Shown here in pieces: positions 38,234 through 45,317 of a stretch of DNA of 64,000 nucleotides. Made by a program: the position numbers and the translations under genes. The stretch's first letter is position 1. Each line of letters opens with the position of its first letter. The notes below the pieces were generated by a model. The model saw only the letters and a list, made by a program, of their open reading frames with translations, did no database searches and was not told the origin of the DNA. This DNA comes from G963668605 sp963668605 (lineage in GTDB: Bacteria; Acidobacteriota; Terriglobia; Bryobacterales; Bryobacteraceae): positions 3,844,001-3,908,000 of the forward strand of contig OY764903.1 in NCBI GenBank assembly GCA_963668605.1, read 5' to 3'.

Positions 38234-38882
38234 CCTGCTGCTTGGTGTTTTCCTGTTTGCCGCGCATCAATCGCCGGCTGCCGAGGTGAGATTCGACAAA
38301 GAGAAACCGGGCGCGGCGCCGGGTGGCTGGGTCATTGCCATGACTCACGAGGGAGGCGCGCCCAGATGGGAGGTCGCCGCCGACCCGTCCGCACCGAGCA
38401 AGCCTAACGTGCTCGCGCAACTGTCGACTGATAAGACCTCGGGACGCTTCCCCTTGGCGATCTACGAGAAGGCCTCGCTCGTGAACGGAGAGGTCAGCGT
38501 CCGCTTCAAGCCGGTCTCCGGGGAAGGCGATCAAGCGGCAGGAATTATTTGGCGATACAAAGATCCAGACAACTACTACGTCGTGCGCGCTAATGCTCTG
38601 GAAGACAACGTGGTGATGTACAAAGTGGAGGCCGGCAAACGCATCTCGCTGGAGCCGAAGGGTACACCGTCCAAGACCTACGGAGTGAAGCACAAAGTGC
38701 CGAAGCAGGCCTGGAGCACTCTCAAGGTGAGCTTCAATGGACCGCGCTTCGAGGTGTTCTTCGACGCGGAGAAAGTCATGGAGGTGGAGGACCGCACCTT
38801 CACCGCCGCGGGGAAAACGGGATTGTGGACCAAGGCTGATAGTGTGACTTACTTCGACGATTTCCGCGTCGAGAAGAAGTGA
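38208..38882 (+). CDS. Secreted LamG/DUF1080-like protein
   Basis: A 224-residue protein from GTG 38208 (GTG 38202 is also possible); it overlaps the histidine kinase end by 26 bases. It has a signal peptide (KKTLIVGSLLLGVFLFAAHQSPAAE). A beta-sandwich domain with YKDPDNYYVVRANALEDNV, LKVSFNGPRFEVFFD and FDDFRVEK resembles LamG-like concanavalin folds and DUF1080. It may bind or hydrolyse a carbohydrate outside the cytoplasm. Upstream in-frame codons to 38115 run inside the kinase gene and are unlikely to be used. Confidence 0.75.
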   Translation: MKKTLIVGSLLLGVFLFAAHQSPAAEVRFDKEKPGAAPGGWVIAMTHEGGAPRWEVAADPSAPSKPNVLAQLSTDKTSGRFPLAIYEKASLVNGEVSVRFKPVSGEGDQAAGIIWRYKDPDNYYVVRANALEDNVVMYKVEAGKRISLEPKGTPSKTYGVKHKVPKQAWSTLKVSFNGPRFEVFFDAEKVMEVEDRTFTAAGKTGLWTKADSVTYFDDFRVEKK

Positions 38883-39028
38883 ATGCCCTATGCACGGTGT
38901 CCCGAGACGTCGCGCTGAAAGGCGACCGCGTGGGGACATATAGCATTCGAATCAATGACCAATGGCGCATCTGCTTCGCCTGGCGCAACGGCGATGCGCA
39001 TGACGTCGAGATTGTGGACTATCACTAA
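38879..39028 (+). pseudogene. higB: Truncated HigB toxin
   Basis: The frame ending TAA at 39026-39028 encodes the C-terminal part of HigB: LKGDRVGTYSIRINDQWRIC followed by a FAWRNGDAHDVEIVDYH end. HigB toxins are normally about 90 residues; only about 36 match here. The N-terminal half is missing, replaced by the end of the preceding secreted-protein gene. A GTG at 38879 could start a 49-residue product, but it would lack about half the RelE-like fold. The intact higA follows 18 bases later. Confidence 0.75.
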
Positions 39029-39046
39029 GGCGCCGGGGAGATGACA

Positions 39047-39352
39047 ATGAGGCCGTCAAAACGACTCGATCCAATCCATCCTGGAGAGATTCTCCTGGAA
39101 GACTTCATGAAACCGCTGGATCTCAGCATCAACCAGTTGGCTCGCGATCTGGACGTCCCGCCCAACCGCATCAGTGCGATTGTCAACGGCACTCGCTCCA
39201 TCACCGCCGATACCGCATTGAGGCTGGGCACGTACTTTCGCGTCTCGCCGGAGACCTGGCTCGGGCTGCAGATCGACTATGATCTTCGCCTCACTCGGCA
39301 GCGCGACGGCGATCAGATCATCCGTAGCGTTCGCACGCGGTCAGCGGCCTGA
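39047..39352 (+). CDS. higA: HigA-type antitoxin (helix-turn-helix), orphaned
   Basis: A 101-residue XRE-like protein with PIHPGEILLEDFMKPLDLSINQLARDL and IVNGTRSITADTALRLGTYF, the HigA pattern. ATG 39047 has GGGGAG six bases upstream; ATG 39041 has no space for it. It would normally bind the HigB toxin and repress the pair's promoter. Its toxin gene, directly upstream, is truncated, so HigA is now an orphan that could still act as a DNA-binding regulator or antitoxin for other HigBs in the cell. Confidence 0.85.
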   Translation: MRPSKRLDPIHPGEILLEDFMKPLDLSINQLARDLDVPPNRISAIVNGTRSITADTALRLGTYFRVSPETWLGLQIDYDLRLTRQRDGDQIIRSVRTRSAA

Positions 39353-39393
39353 TCAGCGTTCACCTCTGCAGCAAGTTCTTCGGACTCCGGGAC

Positions 39394-39438
39394 GTCCCTC
39401 AATGTGGGTGGTGTGGTGGGCCTCAAGGGCCAGCGCAC
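39394..39438 (-). pseudogene. Small fragment of a fic gene
   Basis: Forty-five bases match 41253-41298, in the N-terminal region of the intact Fic gene, with about four differences, including one missing base. On the minus strand it encodes ALALEAHHTTHIEG, the segment around the inhibitory motif. The rest of the gene is gone. It lies between higA and the BrnA-like gene. Confidence 0.7.
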
Positions 39439-39476
39439 GATCTGGATCAGTTCGAGTTTCTCGAGGGCGCGGCGTC

Positions 39477-39809
39477 TCACGCCCGCCCCCGGACTTTCGC
39501 CTCTCTGTCGAGTCCAGCACGCAAGAGCATCTTGATGTAGGTCTGGTAGCCGACCCCTTTATCGGCCGCTTGGCGTCGCGCCCGGTCGACGTCATCGGTT
39601 GGGATGCGCAGCATGACCTTCTGCGACGGCGGTTTCTGCACGGTCTCTGTCTTCTTCGACAGTGTGATGCCAACGCTCTTACCGCCGACGCGCAGTACGC
39701 CGTCCTTCCCGGCCTGCTCGAACAACTTCAGCAGCCGATCCTGATTGTCTTCGAACCAGCGGGCCTCTTCCGCTTCGGTCTTCGTCTCCGCCAGCTTCTT
39801 CTTAGGCAT
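39477..39809 (-). CDS. CopG/BrnA-like antitoxin
   Basis: A 110-residue protein with a basic N-terminus and a ribbon-helix-helix C-terminus (KVMLRIPTDDVDRARRQAADKG, then YQTYIKMLLRAGLDRE). This arrangement is typical of BrnA and other CopG-like antitoxins. It lies after a damaged toxin gene on the same strand, and its ATG overlaps that frame's stop, as in brnTA operons where the toxin comes first. The protein would neutralise the toxin through its N-terminal part and repress the operon through the ribbon. Confidence 0.75.
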   Translation of the reverse strand: MPKKKLAETKTEAEEARWFEDNQDRLLKLFEQAGKDGVLRVGGKSVGITLSKKTETVQKPPSQKVMLRIPTDDVDRARRQAADKGVGYQTYIKMLLRAGLDREAKVRGRA

Positions 39810-39995
39810 CGTGTCCTCCCTTGATGCGCTTCCACAGCGTGCGCCATTTCCGATTCGCGGGGAACGCGGTCACCACGCGCAGACGACCAGCAACTCGAGT
39901 GGCAGCGATGCGCCCGTGACGACCCACTCGGCCTCTGCGTGACACCGTGTCTGGCGATGTGGATTCGATTGGCGTCATCCCAATCGAAGGCAGGC
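39802..39995 (-). pseudogene. Broken toxin gene upstream of the BrnA-like antitoxin
   Basis: The N-terminal piece AFDWDDANRIHIARHGV is a BrnT-type start. The reading frame then shifts by one base; the other frame encodes GRIAATRVAGRLRVVTAFP and NRKWRTLWKRIKGG, a typical toxin end, finishing with TAA overlapping the antitoxin ATG. Together they cover about 63 residues where BrnT has about 90. A frameshift and probably an internal deletion have destroyed it. The exact family is uncertain. Confidence 0.6.
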
Positions 39996-40381
39996 AACGT
40001 TGCCCCGGGTATCTGCCTCAAGTGTATACCCTTTGTCAGTACACAGAAACCGGCTACTACCGCAATAAGGTGGGCCGCGTTTCCATCCATATCATGGAGC
40101 CGGCGACGACTTGCAGCGGTTCCTACCGCGATGAAGTAGCGGTGGGTGAGGCGCGATGAGAGGTGGGAGTCTGGCCCGCGCGACTCTGGCAGAGCGTCTT
40201 GCCAGCGTTCAACCCCTGGAAATCATCGGTAATTTTCAATCGTCCACAGAAAAGTGCAGATGGAGATTATCCCCTTCGACGTTAGGGAAGCAGCCGGGAA
40301 GTTGCACGGCCCACATCCAAGACCGTCGCGAGATCTGTCGCGAGTGTGCCGCAAGTTGTGTCGCAAGTTTGTCACAAGTTC
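39996..40381. other. Gene-poor stretch in the accessory patch
   Basis: About 385 bases with no convincing complete gene. Near the end, 40325-40382, five imperfect units of 11-12 bases (GTCGCGAG or GTCGCAAG type) follow each other. The stretch may be remains of further lost genes. Confidence 0.4.
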
Positions 40382-40382
40382 T
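40325..40382. repeat. Short tandem repeat, five 11-12-base units
   Basis: Units read GTCGCGAGATCT, GTCGCGAGTGT, GCCGCAAGTTGT, GTCGCAAGTTT and GTCACAAGTTCT. It ends at the stop codon of the fic gene. Possibly a degenerate protein repeat or an expansion by slippage. Confidence 0.55.
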
Positions 40383-41419
40383 CAGGGTGTGCCAGCCACT
40401 CGGTACATGAGGCGGTTCGTGGCGCCCTCCGCCACGAGGAGATGCTTCTCGATGAGGGTTCGCAGGTCGCGCTGCAGAGACCGGCGGTGGGTGCCTGGGC
40501 ATTTGGCCTCGAAATCCTCTATCCGGAATTCCGGCCTGTTCGCCGCCAGTTCGAGGGCAATCCGCTGGCGCGCGCTGAGTTTGTGCTTGTTCGCCAGGAC
40601 GTCGAGCCGGATAAGCGACTCGCCCTTGTTTTGAACTTCCGCAAGCTGCGAACTAAGGCCAAGCGTAAAGAACTCCAACCAATCCGTCAGGTCCAAATCG
40701 TGCCCCCGGACGCTCTGGATCGCCCGGTAGTAGCTGGACCGGTCGCGATCATAGTATTCGCTGAGCGTAAAGAGGCGCTTGAAGTCGTAGCCCTTCCTGT
40801 AGAGGCAGAGCATAGAGAGGAGGCGGGCCGTCCTTCCGTTACCGTCAAGGAACGGGTGAATGTGCACAAGTTGGAATTGCGCGACTCCCGCAACCAGGAT
40901 AGAGTGGACTTCCTGTTCGGCATTCAGCCAGGAGACAAACTCGGCCATCAGAGGGGGAACCTGCTGCGGAGGTGGCGGAGTGTAGATAATCTCTTTGGTC
41001 ACCGAGTTGGCAACGTAGTTCTGGACGCGTCGATACTCGCCGGGGGTCGCGGCGTTGCCGCGGACGCCGCGAACGAGGCGTTTGTGGATCTCCCGGACGA
41101 GCCCTTCCGTGAGCGGGTCGCCACTTCCGAGGTAATCGGCTACCAAATCGAAGGCTTTGCGGTAGTTGACGACCTCCTTTGCATCATCGATTTCGACGCC
41201 GGGAGGTTTTTCCCCGGCGAGCAAGCGCTGCGACTGGTCGAGAGTCAGGTGCGTCCCTTCAATGTGGGTGGTGTGGTGGGCCTCGAGTACCAGCGCACGC
41301 TGCTGCATGCCCGTGATCCACTCCTCTGAGAGTTTGGCCGCCTCAAGAAAGCCGCGGGCGCGCTCAATGCGGGTCAGGTTGCCTGCGATTGCGTTCGTGA
41401 TCCGGAACTGGGGGTTCAT
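40382..41419 (-). CDS. Fic-family AMP transferase-like protein
   Basis: A 345-residue protein with the Fic active site HPFLDGNGRTAR at 188-199. An N-terminal inhibitory helix has T50-T-H-I-E54-G55, the (S/T)xxxE(G/N) motif of class II self-inhibited Fic proteins, where the Glu blocks ATP. A C-terminal winged-helix domain (about 275-345) is present. Such proteins add AMP or other groups to target proteins and can act as toxins whose activity is switched by release of the inhibitory helix. All motif residues are intact. The gene is alone in this accessory patch, with a small duplicate of its N-terminal DNA at 39394-39438. Confidence 0.9.
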   Translation of the reverse strand: MNPQFRITNAIAGNLTRIERARGFLEAAKLSEEWITGMQQRALVLEAHHTTHIEGTHLTLDQSQRLLAGEKPPGVEIDDAKEVVNYRKAFDLVADYLGSGDPLTEGLVREIHKRLVRGVRGNAATPGEYRRVQNYVANSVTKEIIYTPPPPQQVPPLMAEFVSWLNAEQEVHSILVAGVAQFQLVHIHPFLDGNGRTARLLSMLCLYRKGYDFKRLFTLSEYYDRDRSSYYRAIQSVRGHDLDLTDWLEFFTLGLSSQLAEVQNKGESLIRLDVLANKHKLSARQRIALELAANRPEFRIEDFEAKCPGTHRRSLQRDLRTLIEKHLLVAEGATNRLMYRVAGTP

Positions 41420-41460
41420 GGCCGTTGGGGTCCTCGCACGTGACCATTATGGCCCCACCA

Positions 41461-41530
41461 CTCCCTACCGCGCTTTCCCCAAGCGGCATCGGGATAAGTA
41501 CGCACGCGTCGAGGACGGCGCGGTAGGGAG
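41461..41530. repeat. 13-bp perfect inverted repeat around a PIN fragment
   Basis: CTCCCTACCGCGC at 41461-41473 is repeated in inverted form at 41518-41530. The right copy is the start of a PIN toxin gene fragment, so the left copy looks like a small inverted duplication at the break point. Confidence 0.6.
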
Positions 41531-41537
41531 CGCTCAT
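41478..41537 (-). pseudogene. N-terminal fragment of a PIN-domain toxin
   Basis: The ATG at 41537 starts MSAPYRAVLDACVLIPMPL, the typical first strand and catalytic Asp region of PIN-domain toxins. The remaining 100 or more residues are missing. The frame continues only into unrelated sequence. It overlaps the short inverted repeat at 41461-41530. Confidence 0.6.
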
Positions 41538-41546
41538 TCGACTTCG

Positions 41547-41750
41547 CCACCTTCGGGTAGCCACGGAGTTCCGCAGGACTACACCGAGGCACATTTGTGG
41601 CTAAACCTTGCGGCTTCACGCGCCAGTGGTGAGAACCAGGAGAAGTACGCAGCGTTGCGAGAGTTGGTGGCTAAGAAAATGCCCCCAGCAGATCGCTGAG
41701 GCGCAGCGCCGTGCGCGGGAGTGGAAATCGAAGAGCGGCGCAGTCGAGGG
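41547..41750 (+). pseudogene. Sel1-repeat gene fragment with frameshift
   Basis: The plus strand encodes GVPQDYTEAHLWLNLAAS and AALRELVAKKM, the end of a Sel1-like repeat protein. After KKMPP the reading frame must shift by one base to continue as QIAEAQRRAREWKSKS, the usual end of these proteins. The N-terminal part is missing. It is a decayed remnant. Confidence 0.65.
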
Positions 41751-41960
41751 CCGATGAGGTATCTTGAGCGACTGCTTCCTGGGTCGAAGCATCGGCGTAG
41801 TGTCAATATTCGTTCGCCTTCCCCCCTAGGGGATCTGAGCGAGCGAGCATTCCTCGGGGGGGGGGGGAATCGGTTGAAGTCGCCATTGATGAATGCTCCG
41901 TGCCGATGCACCGCGCTTGGGCACGGGTTCAGACGGAAATGTGCGTTCAACTGCACAGGA
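41751..41960. other. Spacer with a 12-base G run
   Basis: No gene is visible. It contains a run of 12 G at 41856-41867 and CCTAGGGG just before it. Such a run could be unstable or a sequencing weak point. Confidence 0.4.
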
Positions 41961-42890
41961 TTATTTCAGAGCAATTTTCGTCGCGCTCACATCCCGCATC
42001 AGCTCCATGAATGAACTACCAACGCCGTAAAAGCTTGACACGTATCCGGGCCTGAAAGTGCCTTGAAGCATAGCGAGGAGATCGAACGCGAACTGCGCGA
42101 ACCCAGCCTCAGACCAACTAATCATGGCTACAAGATGAACCTTTTCGGCGATTTGGACTGAGTCGCTGATACCGATCTCTAATAATGGGGTATCGGGTAG
42201 TAAGTTTGATGTCGGTTCTTCTGATTGGGTCAAGCGTATGCACCCAGTGTGGGGCAACGTGTGGCTCTCTCCGCGTAGGATCATGCCACCGAAAAGCCCG
42301 CGCAAACCAGCGCCATCTATTACCGCTTGGAGTGCCGTTCTACTTTTTGCGTCCTCGATCCGCAGTTCGAAGAAGACCACCCCGCATCGAAAGTTCAGAG
42401 GGAGATAGAGTTTGCACTGCTCATTACAATCATCAACGCCGCTCATCACGTCAGAGAGATCTCGAAGATGTTCTATGGATGCCCTTACATTCGAGGCGGA
42501 AAAATGCGATTTCACTTCAAGTACAGCGCGTACGTGTTCGACGGGTATTGCCAAAGATCGTCCCCCAGTGGAACTGTCCGGATTGTCCTCAATCCACAGC
42601 ACCGGCGACTCCAACGCATCGTAAATGATTACGTCGAAATGAGGCGTTTTTTCGGCGCTGCCGAGGCCAGATGAGACAATATATCCAGATGTGACCGCGA
42701 ACCGCTTTGGCAAGAAGCCGGTCAGCCACTCACGAAACTTGGCCTCTGCCACCCTTCCGTGATACGTCTCTACCTCATGCGATCGCGCCTGCTCGCGCGC
42801 CTTGTCATCGGCGTCAAGCATGTCCTTCCTTGCGGTCAGAATCTGTTTCCATCCTTGGTTTGGGAATTTGGGCTTGAGTCGTTCTGTCAT
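41961..42890 (-). CDS. DUF6602-like putative nuclease
   Basis: A 309-residue protein from ATG 42890, with AGGAG ten bases upstream. The open frame to 43127 lacks a better start. The core PHFDVIIYDA (D86) and RAVLEVKS (E125, K127) follow the D...ExK pattern of PD-(D/E)xK nuclease folds; the region is like DUF6602. The N-terminus is basic, with HEVETYHGRVAEAKFREWL. Proteins of this kind occur as single genes in defence or mobile regions. It lies beside a tRNA gene, with base composition lower in GC than its neighbours, which suggests transfer. Activity is not shown; it might be a defence or restriction-type protein. Confidence 0.65.
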   Translation of the reverse strand: MTERLKPKFPNQGWKQILTARKDMLDADDKAREQARSHEVETYHGRVAEAKFREWLTGFLPKRFAVTSGYIVSSGLGSAEKTPHFDVIIYDALESPVLWIEDNPDSSTGGRSLAIPVEHVRAVLEVKSHFSASNVRASIEHLRDLSDVMSGVDDCNEQCKLYLPLNFRCGVVFFELRIEDAKSRTALQAVIDGAGLRGLFGGMILRGESHTLPHTGCIRLTQSEEPTSNLLPDTPLLEIGISDSVQIAEKVHLVAMISWSEAGFAQFAFDLLAMLQGTFRPGYVSSFYGVGSSFMELMRDVSATKIALK

Positions 42891-43179
42891 GGGCTCTCCT
42901 GTATTGTCGTCCATAAAGGGTACACGTAGTGCCGAATCTGTCGAAATGAACTTCTGATTCCCACTGGACTCGTCCCGCCGTTGGACGTGGCTCTCGCAAG
43001 CTGCGTTCACGCCACTTTGCCATACCCGCTTGGTCGTGCCCTGATGCCTCCCTATGGCGTCGGTGGCCATGGCTCTGCAAAGCGGAAGAGCAAGCAGGAT
43101 GGATGGTGCGCTAAAGACTCCTGACACAAAAAAGGGGAGTTTTGCTGTAGAGCCTACGCTTGCAAGTTATTGAAAGAAG
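42891..43179. other. Region between DUF6602 gene and tRNA
   Basis: About 290 bases with no convincing gene. It should hold the promoter of the DUF6602 gene. No copy of the tRNA 3' end was noticed in it. Confidence 0.35.
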
Positions 43180-43256
43180 TGGTGGGCCCGACAGAACTCG
43201 AATCTGTGACCTCCTGCGTGTCAAGCAGGCGCTCTAACCAACTGAGCTACGGGCCC
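43180..43256 (-). tRNA. tRNA-Val (anticodon GAC)
   Basis: A full cloverleaf on the minus strand: acceptor GGGCCCG with CGGGCCC, D-stem GCTC/GAGC, anticodon stem CCTGC/GCAGG with loop TTGACAC, T-stem ACAGA/TCTGT with loop TTCGAGT. The discriminator base is A and the CCA end is encoded (43182-43180). Anticodon GAC reads valine codons GUC and GUU. It borders the accessory patch on its right side. Confidence 0.96.
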
Positions 43257-43292
43257 CTAGGGGTGGGCGAACCCCGATTATAGCACCGCCGC

Positions 43293-44240
43293 TCAGCCTT
43301 CCACAATCGATTCGATCGTTCCCGGCGCGTTGCCTTCCAAGCGATTGTTCACATAAATGTACACCTCCTCGCGATACTGTTTCGCGCGGGCGATAATCGC
43401 TCGAATGGCGGCGCGCGCGTCCGGGTTCGGGTCCTGCACGGCCTGGTACGGCGAGAATTGTTCGACGGCTTGCGCGTAGGCACGGCCGGGACGCAACAGC
43501 GCTCGCACCACACTGAAGTCCGCCGTGAATGCGCCGGGCAGTGCAATCTGCGCAGCCAGTGGAGGCATTCGCGTCCAGGAATTGAAGACGTGCGCGACGC
43601 CGCGCCCGCGCAGGCAATCGAAATAGTCCGGCGCAAGGTATTCCTGATTGCGGACTTCGACGGAGTAGCGGAATTCCGGCGTCAGCGCTGCGAGAAATGG
43701 ATCGAGCCGCTCCAGAAATTCCACCCGCGAGGCGAAGGTCTTCTTCGCAAACGTTCCGAATTCAAAAATCAGCGTGGCCACCTGCTCGCGGTAGGGTCGC
43801 AGCAATCCGACCAAGGCGTGTTCGAACAAGCCCGCGTCGAGAAACGACGGATTCCGCTGACCCGCCCGCGCTCCGTAGCGCGCATGGGTGGGAAACGTCT
43901 CCACAGTGATCTCTTCGGGCACTTTGAAAGCAAAGCGCAGCGAGCGCGGCGCTGAGGCGAACAGGCGACTCCAATACGCAGGCTCCGGAAACTGGTAGAA
44001 GGAGAAATCGCCGCACACGCTCGGGAAAACTTCGGCATACTCGTTCAGGCACTCCGCCTCGAACTTCTTGCGCGAAAAACGTCCACGCGTCCGGTAGCGC
44101 TGTTCGGTATAGATCTGACCGAGCCAGCCATCGTACTTCCAGGAACTGGTGCCGATCCAGATGCCCTGCCCCGATAGTGCCTTCAGGCTGGCGGCGAGTT
44201 TCGTTCGCGTGGAGTTCGGCTCGTCAAACAGAGGAAGCAT
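43293..44240 (-). CDS. DUF72 (YecE-like) protein
   Basis: A 315-residue protein of the DUF72 TIM-barrel family. The hallmarks are IWIGTSSWKYDGWLGQIY, YAEVFPSVCGDFSFYQFP, FRYSVEVRNQEYL and a late VYIYVNNRLEGNAPGTI. The function of the family is unknown; the barrel resembles sugar-phosphate isomerase folds. A typical length and no signal peptide suggest a cytosolic role. It starts divergently from the GT2 gene. Nothing nearby hints at its partner. Confidence 0.88.
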   Translation of the reverse strand: MLPLFDEPNSTRTKLAASLKALSGQGIWIGTSSWKYDGWLGQIYTEQRYRTRGRFSRKKFEAECLNEYAEVFPSVCGDFSFYQFPEPAYWSRLFASAPRSLRFAFKVPEEITVETFPTHARYGARAGQRNPSFLDAGLFEHALVGLLRPYREQVATLIFEFGTFAKKTFASRVEFLERLDPFLAALTPEFRYSVEVRNQEYLAPDYFDCLRGRGVAHVFNSWTRMPPLAAQIALPGAFTADFSVVRALLRPGRAYAQAVEQFSPYQAVQDPNPDARAAIRAIIARAKQYREEVYIYVNNRLEGNAPGTIESIVEG

Positions 44241-44348
44241 GTGTCATCCGCGCCCCTTCGGGACTATTGTCGCGCACCGGGCTGGAAATTTGCGCCGAGA
44301 ATAGTGCATGGTGCGACGGCAGTATGCTGGTAAACTGAAAACAAGGTC

Positions 44349-45314
44349 ATGCTGTCGATCGTCATACCCATCCACAACGAAGAACCGGCCATTCTGCCGC
44401 TCTATGACCGGCTCACGCACGTTCTCGAAGGACTGCAAAAGCCCTACGAAATCATCTTCGTGGATGACGCATCCACGGATCGCAGCTTCGACCTGCTGGC
44501 CAATCTCGTCGAGACCGACGGACGCCTGAAGGTCATCCGCCTGCGCCGCAATTTCGGGCAGACGGCCGCGCTGGCAGCCGGGTTTGACGAGGCGCAAGGA
44601 GCAGTGATCGTCTCGCTCGACGGCGACCTGCAGCACGATCCCGGCGACATTCCCGCGCTGCTCGCCAAGATCGAGGAAGGCTATGACATCGCCAGCGGCT
44701 GGCGCAAGAACCGCATCGACAACGCGGTGACGCGCAAGATTCCGTCGCGCATCGCCAACTGGTTGATGGCCAAGATCTCCGGCCTCGACTTGCGCGATTT
44801 TGGAACCACGTTCAAGGCGTACCGCGCCGAGGTGCTCAAGGATGTGAATCTGTACGGCGAACTCCACCGCTTCATCCCAGCACTTGCGAGTTTCTATGGC
44901 GCGCGTGTGGCCGAGGTGCCCATCCGAAATACGCCGCGCGTGGGCGGCGGTTCGCACTATGGCCTGGGCCGCACGTTTCGCGTGCTCTTCGACCTGATTA
45001 CGATTAAGTTCCTGCTCAGCTATCTGACGAGACCGATGCACTTCTTCGGAAAGTTCGGGCTGGCCGGAACCGGGTTAGGCGGCATGATCCTCGGCTTCCT
45101 GCTGGTGAAGAAAATCCTGGGCTACGAGATCCTGATCGAGCACGGGCCGCTGATGCTGGCGGGAGCGCTTTTGCTGCTCTCGGGTCTGATGATGTTCAGC
45201 ACCGGCCTGATGGGCGAGTTGCTGATGCGCACCTACTTCGAAAGCCAGGGCCGCCGCATTTACGCGGTGCGCGAAATCCGCACGAAAAAAGAGACGCAAG
45301 CCGCCAACGGCTGA
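44349..45314 (+). CDS. GT2-family glycosyltransferase with C-terminal membrane helices
   Basis: A 321-residue protein of the DPM1/ArnC type. The GT-A domain shows LSIVIPIHNEEPAI, IIFVDDASTDRS and VSLDGDLQHDPGDI, with the DxD-like aspartates. Two hydrophobic segments lie at about 235-255 and 270-295 (GLAGTGLGGMILGFLLV, GPLMLAGALLLLSGLMM). It should transfer a sugar from a nucleotide donor to a polyprenyl phosphate on the inner face of the membrane, providing lipid-linked sugars for GT-C enzymes such as that encoded at 22334-23908. The acceptor is inferred. Confidence 0.92.
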   Translation: MLSIVIPIHNEEPAILPLYDRLTHVLEGLQKPYEIIFVDDASTDRSFDLLANLVETDGRLKVIRLRRNFGQTAALAAGFDEAQGAVIVSLDGDLQHDPGDIPALLAKIEEGYDIASGWRKNRIDNAVTRKIPSRIANWLMAKISGLDLRDFGTTFKAYRAEVLKDVNLYGELHRFIPALASFYGARVAEVPIRNTPRVGGGSHYGLGRTFRVLFDLITIKFLLSYLTRPMHFFGKFGLAGTGLGGMILGFLLVKKILGYEILIEHGPLMLAGALLLLSGLMMFSTGLMGELLMRTYFESQGRRIYAVREIRTKKETQAANG

Positions 45315-45317
45315 CGC

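Noticed and set aside
40325..40382. CRISPR-like array
   Set aside because: Units are only 11-12 bases and have no spacers. No CRISPR repeat pattern or cas gene was seen anywhere in the window.
43180..43256. tRNA-Val as a proven integration site
   Set aside because: I found no second copy of the tRNA 3' end and no integrase gene in the window, so only the location is suggestive.
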